Source: Corynebacterium maris DSM 45190
Lineage (GTDB): Bacteria > Actinomycetota > Actinomycetes > Mycobacteriales > Mycobacteriaceae
Assembly (NCBI RefSeq): GCF_000442645.1
Contig: NC_021915.1
Coordinates: 2,480,001-2,544,000, forward strand
Length of the DNA stretch: 64,000 bases
Direction of reading: 5' to 3'
In this document: positions 59,877-64,000 of the stretch, in pieces
Layout: each line of letters begins with the position of its first letter
Position numbering within the stretch: position 1 is the stretch's first letter
Notes under the pieces: model-generated
What the model was told of the DNA's origin: nothing
Database searches by the model: none
The model's input: only the letters and a program-made list of their open reading frames with translations
Made by a program: the position numbers and the translations under genes

Positions 59877-61256
59877 CTACGTCACCGACGAATTTTCTGT
59901 CGGCGGAGAATCGGGCGCACCGGTTCCCTTGCCTCCCCTGCCGGGCACCCACTTGAACACAAACGCCATGCCGAGGACGACCACGGCGACGATCAGCGAG
60001 ATCCAGCCGAAGCCTGCGGTCACGCCCGCCAGCACCGCGATGGGGGCGAGGATGGTCATGCCGATCTCGAACGGGGCGAAGCCCACGTAGGCGAGCCCGT
60101 ATTCGTTCAGGGTGCCGGACTTCTGCTTCGGGTCGACCATCTTGAGCAGGGCGATGCCGGTGGCCACGGCGGCAGTGGCCCAGCCCCAGCCGAAGATGCC
60201 GCGCTCGAGCCAATGCTTTCCGAAATAGACCGGGGCGCCGACGAACAGGAAGATGACGCAGAAGATCACGCCGAGGACGAAGAGGATGATCAGTTCGACC
60301 CAGTAGTCGGCGATGGCGGCCGGGACGATGGAGGCGATGCCGAAGGCGATGAGGTAGTCGGTGGAGGCGCCGGAGATGGTGCTGACGGTCTCCTTGTCCA
60401 GGTACTCGGGGCGCTTGGTCACGGTGAGCAGACCGCGGCCGAGCAGCCCGATGACGAAGGACATCGCGAACAGCGGGATGGACACCGCCGGAAAGATGTC
60501 GTTGATCAAACCGTTGACCAGGTAGGCGACCAGGACGGTGAAGATGACGATGCCGGCGTGCAGGGCCAGCGGCTCGATGGCCGACGGGTTGGTGGTGGCC
60601 CGGCCGATGGAGGGGCGGTCCTCCATCTTCTCGATATAGCCGGTGCGCATCTCGTCGGGAAGCTGGCCGTCGGTGAAGCCGGAGGCGCGGCCGGTGCGCA
60701 CGCCCCAGGCGGCGACGATGACGCCGCCCACGATGGCGGCCAGCGTGCCGACGGTCGCGGCGGTGAAGCCCAGGGAGCTGGCGGCCGTCGCGCCGGCGGC
60801 CTCCAGGGAGGAGCCGACGGCGGCGGCGGTGCCGAATCCGCCGACGAAGCCGACGGGCAGCATCATGCCGAACCAGTCCTCGGTGCCGAAGACGGGGGCG
60901 AAGAAGTACACGCCAATGAGGATGAACAGGCCCCACTGCGCCATGAACATGCCGGTGGAGTAGCTCCACATGGTGCGCGCACCCTTGGTGACGGTGCCGC
61001 CGAGGTTCATGGAGTAGGCCATGGCCGCGAACACCACGGCGATGAGGAGGGTGGTGTAGGCGCCGATCTGGTCGGAGAACCCGATCCAGCCGAGGACCTC
61101 CGGCCCGAACAGCAGGCCGAGCAGCCCGGCCGTGATGGAGGCCGGCAGCAGGAGCTGCTGGAAGACGCGGATGCGGTTGCGCAGGATGTTGCCGATCACC
61201 ATCAGCAGGGAGATCCAGCCCACGTCCATCAGCAGATCATAGGGTGTGTAGTCCAC
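59877..61256 (-). CDS. gltS: Sodium/glutamate symporter (GltS family)
   Basis: A 459-residue membrane protein with about ten hydrophobic segments in two halves. The two re-entrant Gly/Ala/Ser-rich loops of the GltS family are visible: GFVGGFGTAAAVGSSLEAAG in the first half and an AYVGFAPFEIGMTILAP segment near the end. GltS imports glutamate with Na+. The start is GTG at 61256 behind GAAGG. The promoter TTGAAA-N16-TAGGAT (61342-61369, minus strand) is well formed. The N-terminal half of the family includes Na+ sites not decidable here. Confidence 0.75.
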   Translation of the reverse strand: MDYTPYDLLMDVGWISLLMVIGNILRNRIRVFQQLLLPASITAGLLGLLFGPEVLGWIGFSDQIGAYTTLLIAVVFAAMAYSMNLGGTVTKGARTMWSYSTGMFMAQWGLFILIGVYFFAPVFGTEDWFGMMLPVGFVGGFGTAAAVGSSLEAAGATAASSLGFTAATVGTLAAIVGGVIVAAWGVRTGRASGFTDGQLPDEMRTGYIEKMEDRPSIGRATTNPSAIEPLALHAGIVIFTVLVAYLVNGLINDIFPAVSIPLFAMSFVIGLLGRGLLTVTKRPEYLDKETVSTISGASTDYLIAFGIASIVPAAIADYWVELIILFVLGVIFCVIFLFVGAPVYFGKHWLERGIFGWGWATAAVATGIALLKMVDPKQKSGTLNEYGLAYVGFAPFEIGMTILAPIAVLAGVTAGFGWISLIVAVVVLGMAFVFKWVPGRGGKGTGAPDSPPTENSSVT

Positions 61257-61341
61257 GGTTCACCTTCTTTTCGTTCATATGTGCACGGCGTCCCTGGCAA
61301 GGGCACGGGATGTTGCGCCGATCACGATTAAGATCCAGGTA

Positions 61342-61369
61342 ATCCTAAGCCATTGGTAGGGTTTTTCAA
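61342..61369 (-). promoter_or_regulatory. Promoter of the glutamate symporter gene
   Basis: On the minus strand TTGAAA (61369-61364), a 16-nt spacer and TAGGAT (61347-61342) match the SigA consensus. The transcript would have a leader of about 80 nt before the GTG start. Confidence 0.6.
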
Positions 61370-61381
61370 GCCGCCCACTTG

Positions 61382-61409
61382 TTGACACGTCCACAAAATG
61401 GTTTAAGCT
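61382..61409 (+). promoter_or_regulatory. Leaderless promoter of the flavin monooxygenase gene
   Basis: TTGACA (61382-61387), a 16-nt spacer and TAAGCT (61404-61409), ending 6 nt before the ATG at 61416. Transcription would start at or next to the A of the start codon. The consensus -35 makes this the best example of the leaderless pattern in the window. Confidence 0.7.
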
Positions 61410-61415
61410 GGCCCC

Positions 61416-62585
61416 ATGACCACCCCCATGCCCCATTTCCGCGCGATCATCATCGGCGCCGGCCAGGCCGGCCTCGCCGCCGCCCACGAACTGGCCCGCC
61501 GCGACCTCACCCCGGGGCCGGACGGCGACTTCCTCGTGCTCGACCGCAACGACGGGCCCGGCGGGGCGTGGCGGCACCGGTGGGACTCCCTGACGCTGGG
61601 CAAGGCACACGGCATCGCCGACCTGCCCGGCCTGAAGATGAAGCGCCCGGACCCCACCGTCCCCTCGAGCACGCTGGTCGCCGAATACTACGACGCCTAT
61701 GAGGAAGAGTTTGACCTGCAGGTCGTGCGCCCGGTGCGGGTGAAGTCCGTCTCCCCCGTCGATTCCGATGACCCGACGTCCGCACTGCACGTGGCCAGCC
61801 AGGCGGGGGACTTCACCGCCGACGCCGTGCTCAACGCGACGGGAACCTGGACCAACCCCTACGTGCCCTATCTGCCGGGGATCGGTTCATTTCAAGGAAC
61901 CCAGCTCCACACCAGCGATTACGTGCGGGCGGAGGATTTCGCGGGTCAGAAAGTGCTGGTGGTCGGGGGCGGCCTGTCGGCGATCCAGTTCCTGCTGGAG
62001 CTGGAGGATGTGGCCGCGGAAACGGTGTGGGCCACGCGTCGCCCGCCAAATTTCACCGTGCGCTGGGAGGGCGAGGACGCGCAGTGGGGCGTCGACGTGG
62101 AGAAGTCCGTGCGGGAGCGGACGTTCGCCGGCAAGCAGCCGGCGTCGGTGGTGCGCACCACTGGCATCGGCCTGATCCCGGATTATGTGGCGGGCGTGGA
62201 GCGCGGGCTGCTGGTCTCGCGCGGGATGTTCGACCGGATCACGCCGACGGGCGTGGTCTTCGGTGAGCCGTTGAGCGACAAGGCGGAGGGCCTGGGCCCG
62301 TCGGACAACGAGGAGTTGGTGTTGCCGGAGTCCTGGGACCCGCTGCCGCCGGGCACGGAGGTAGAGGCGGACGTGATCTTCTGGAACACGGGTTTCCGGG
62401 CGGCGTTGCGCCACCTGGCGCCGATGAAGTTGCGTGGGCCGGAGGGCATCGAGATGGCCGACGAGGTCTCGCCGGCCGCCGACGGGCGGGTCCTGCTGGT
62501 CGGCTACGGCTCGACGGCGTCGACGGTCGGGGCGACCCGGGCGGGGCGGCGGGCGGGCAGGGAAGCGTATCGACGCCTGAACTGA
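61416..62585 (+). CDS. Flavin-containing monooxygenase-like oxidoreductase
   Basis: A 389-residue flavoprotein. The FAD motif GAGQAGLAAAHELARR is at the N-terminus; GGAWRHRWDSLTLGKAH follows, as in the CzcO/YhhF-like monooxygenases. The NADP motif is VVGGGLSAIQFLLELE near residue 180 and the final FAD element is RVLLVGYGSTAS. Substrates of this branch are unknown; Baeyer-Villiger or N-hydroxylation activity should not be assumed. The mRNA is probably leaderless. Confidence 0.8.
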   Translation: MTTPMPHFRAIIIGAGQAGLAAAHELARRDLTPGPDGDFLVLDRNDGPGGAWRHRWDSLTLGKAHGIADLPGLKMKRPDPTVPSSTLVAEYYDAYEEEFDLQVVRPVRVKSVSPVDSDDPTSALHVASQAGDFTADAVLNATGTWTNPYVPYLPGIGSFQGTQLHTSDYVRAEDFAGQKVLVVGGGLSAIQFLLELEDVAAETVWATRRPPNFTVRWEGEDAQWGVDVEKSVRERTFAGKQPASVVRTTGIGLIPDYVAGVERGLLVSRGMFDRITPTGVVFGEPLSDKAEGLGPSDNEELVLPESWDPLPPGTEVEADVIFWNTGFRAALRHLAPMKLRGPEGIEMADEVSPAADGRVLLVGYGSTASTVGATRAGRRAGREAYRRLN

Positions 62586-62589
62586 CCCC

Positions 62590-62618
62590 TTGCCCGATGG
62601 TGACACGTCAACTATCAT
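62590..62618 (+). promoter_or_regulatory. Leaderless promoter of the LLM oxidoreductase gene
   Basis: TTGCCC (62590-62595), a 17-nt spacer and TATCAT (62613-62618), ending 7 nt before the ATG at 62626. There is no Shine-Dalgarno. The promoter starts immediately behind the stop codon of the preceding gene. Confidence 0.6.
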
Positions 62619-62625
62619 GGCGGGC

Positions 62626-63693
62626 ATGAAAGCATTCGGATTTTTAAGCTTCGGCCACTACGCCCTCGGCAACCAGGCCGGCCCCGACGCCGCCCAGGTC
62701 CTCAAGGACGGCCTGGCCATCGCCCAGGCCGCCGACGAGATCGGCGTGAACAACGCCTCCTTCCGCGTCCACCACTTCGCCCCGCAGGGTGCCTCCCCCA
62801 TGCCGCTGCTCGGCGCGATCGCGGGCTCGACCAAGCACATCGAGGTCGGTACCGGCGTCATCGACATGCGTTATGAAAACCCCCTCTACCTCGCCGAAGA
62901 GGCCGCCGCACTGGACCTGCTCTCCGACGGGCGCGTGGCCCTCGGCGTCTCCCGTGGATCGCCCGAGCCCGCCGACAAAGGTTGGGAGGCCTTCGGCTAC
63001 ACCGCCGAGGCCGACAACGGCGCCGACATGGCCCGCGCCAAGTTCGAGTCCTTCCTGGCCGCCATCGACGGCCACGGCGTGGCCACCGCCGCGCCCGCCG
63101 AGAAGCAGTACCCGCGCATGTACCGCGCCGGCACCCCGCTACCCGTCTTCCCCCACTCCCCCGGCCTGCGCAAGAACATTTTCTGGGGCTCCGGCACCAA
63201 CGCCTCCGCCGAACAGGCCGCCGCGGACGGCGTGAATCTGATGAGCTCCACGCTCGTCTCCGAAGCCGACGGCCGCACCCTCGGCGAGGTCCAGGCCGAA
63301 CAGATCGAGGTCTACCGGAAGGCGTGGAAGGAGGCCGGACACGACTGGACCCCGCGCGTGTCCGTCTCCCGCTCCATCTTTCCCATCGTCACCGACCGCG
63401 ACCGTCAGCTGTTCGCCGCCTCCGCCACCGGCAAGGATCAGATCGGTTCCCTCGGTGAAGGCACCAACGTCACCTTCGGCCGCTCCTACGCCGCCGAACC
63501 GGACACACTGATCGAACAGCTGAAGGCCGACCCCGCCATCGCCGCCGCCGACACCCTGTTGTTGACCATCCCGAACCAGATGGGAGTGGACTTGAACGTG
63601 TCGATCCTGCAGAATTTCGCCGAGCATGTCGCCCCGGCGCTCGGCTGGATCCCCGCCACCGAAGGACCCGCCACCGGCTACCCGATCGACTGA
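62626..63693 (+). CDS. LLM-class (luciferase-like) flavin-dependent oxidoreductase
   Basis: A 355-residue TIM-barrel protein of the bacterial luciferase-like family. Visible are FGFLSFGHYALG at the start, VHHFAPQGASPMPLLGAIAG, LAEEAAALDLLSDGRVALGVSRGSP (the typical LD.LS.GR...G.GRG pattern, here SRG) and FAEHVAPALGWIP at the end. Such enzymes use FMNH2 or F420. ATG 62626 is preferred over an upstream in-frame ATG at 62590 because it fits the family start and the -10 box. Confidence 0.88.
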   Translation: MKAFGFLSFGHYALGNQAGPDAAQVLKDGLAIAQAADEIGVNNASFRVHHFAPQGASPMPLLGAIAGSTKHIEVGTGVIDMRYENPLYLAEEAAALDLLSDGRVALGVSRGSPEPADKGWEAFGYTAEADNGADMARAKFESFLAAIDGHGVATAAPAEKQYPRMYRAGTPLPVFPHSPGLRKNIFWGSGTNASAEQAAADGVNLMSSTLVSEADGRTLGEVQAEQIEVYRKAWKEAGHDWTPRVSVSRSIFPIVTDRDRQLFAASATGKDQIGSLGEGTNVTFGRSYAAEPDTLIEQLKADPAIAAADTLLLTIPNQMGVDLNVSILQNFAEHVAPALGWIPATEGPATGYPID

Positions 63694-63730
63694 AGCGCAC
63701 GGCCTCTGCGGCGTCGGGCAGAATAGGGCC

Positions 63731-64000
63731 ATGCCCGACGCTTTACCTGACACGCTCGCTCCAGTCGGCGCGTTGCTGCGCACCCACGCCGGCCGGTTCC
63801 GCGACCTCGTCCAGAACCAGTTGTACGCGGCCGAACTCGCCTCCCGGCAAATTTTTCCCATGCGCGCCTCCGCCAGTCACCGGGAGCTGGCGGTCTCTGT
63901 GGCCTGGGCCTTAGAACGCAGCGACTCCTCCGGCGCCGTGTCGCAGGAAGCGCTGGTGCGCATGCGCCAGCTCGGGATGTCGCACCGTCGGCACGGCTTC
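63731..64000 (+). CDS. Globin-domain oxidoreductase (flavohaemoprotein-like), N-terminal part
   Basis: The ATG at 63731 opens a frame that runs off the right edge after 90 codons. The segment LRTHAGRFRDLVQNQLYAAE, then SRQIFPMRASASHRELAVSV, resembles the first helices of the globin domain of flavohaemoglobin-like monooxygenases. M. tuberculosis Rv0385, near clpB, is of this type by memory. A CAGAAT box (63719-63724) ends 6 nt upstream. The haem ligand and reductase domain are outside the window, so the call is provisional. Confidence 0.6.
   Translation, partial: MPDALPDTLAPVGALLRTHAGRFRDLVQNQLYAAELASRQIFPMRASASHRELAVSVAWALERSDSSGAVSQEALVRMRQLGMSHRRHGF

Overview
The window looks like chromosomal DNA of a Corynebacterium, or a close relative in the Mycobacteriales. 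It is GC-rich, gene-dense, and has TAnnnT-type -10 boxes often placed so close to the start codon that the mRNA would be leaderless. It carries actinobacterial hallmarks: the glnX-glnH-pknG operon next to ackA-pta, a CG3035-type N-acetylglutamate synthase, a PknG without a rubredoxin module, and a clpB promoter with HspR (HAIR) operators and a SigH-like promoter. From memory, the backbone follows the Mycobacterium tuberculosis order from Rv0433 down to Rv0357c, with rearrangements and insertions. I saw no rRNA, tRNA, CRISPR array, transposase or phage gene.

Layout. 1-1465: end of an Mrp Na+/H+ antiporter operon (D partial, E, F, G). 1528-4178: SdpI-like membrane protein, UMF1-type MFS transporter, PNPOx-like flavin protein, DUF1707 protein. 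4175-8541: hydantoinase/oxoprolinase pair (hyuB, hyuA) and an alpha/beta-hydrolase pseudoenzyme. 8622-11203: secreted protein, GCS2-type glutamate-cysteine ligase, LytR_C protein. 11275-14257: tetR-mmpL pair. 14373-17818: DUF3263 protein divergent from peptide deformylase, CG3035-type acetyltransferase, VOC protein, DUF6440 protein and exonuclease III. 17824-21583: cardiolipin synthase, ABC-2 exporter, NUDIX hydrolase. 21665-29175: glnX-glnH-pknG facing ackA-pta. 29471-34814: ferredoxin-NADP reductase, acetyltransferase, two YbjN proteins, purT, purA. 34925-39616: hypothetical, PRC-barrel/DUF2382 stress protein, FUSC protein, class II aldolase.

39834-48454 is the most accessory-looking block: two tandemly duplicated EamA/DMT transporters, divergent from a complete urease operon ureABC-EFGD. 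Each transporter gene has its own terminator. One has a strong promoter with a palindrome at +1; the other is preceded by a tiny overlapping ORF. A terminator-like hairpin separates the urease structural genes from the accessory genes.

48469-64000: GH76 enzyme, TrmH-type methyltransferase, pyrE, a TPR protein resembling only the C-terminal half of YbbN, a membrane-anchored hypothetical, a rhodanese-fold protein lacking its catalytic cysteine, several small genes, clpB, a DHA2 drug exporter, a GltS-type glutamate symporter, a flavin monooxygenase, a luciferase-like oxidoreductase, and the start of a globin-type gene that runs off the end.

Functional links: GlnH, GlnX and PknG form the amino-acid sensing branch that controls 2-oxoglutarate flux, next to the acetate pathway (AckA/Pta). 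purT, purA and pyrE serve nucleotide synthesis. The urease block supplies ammonia from urea. clpB, the DUF2382 protein and the Rho_N-like protein are stress-related.
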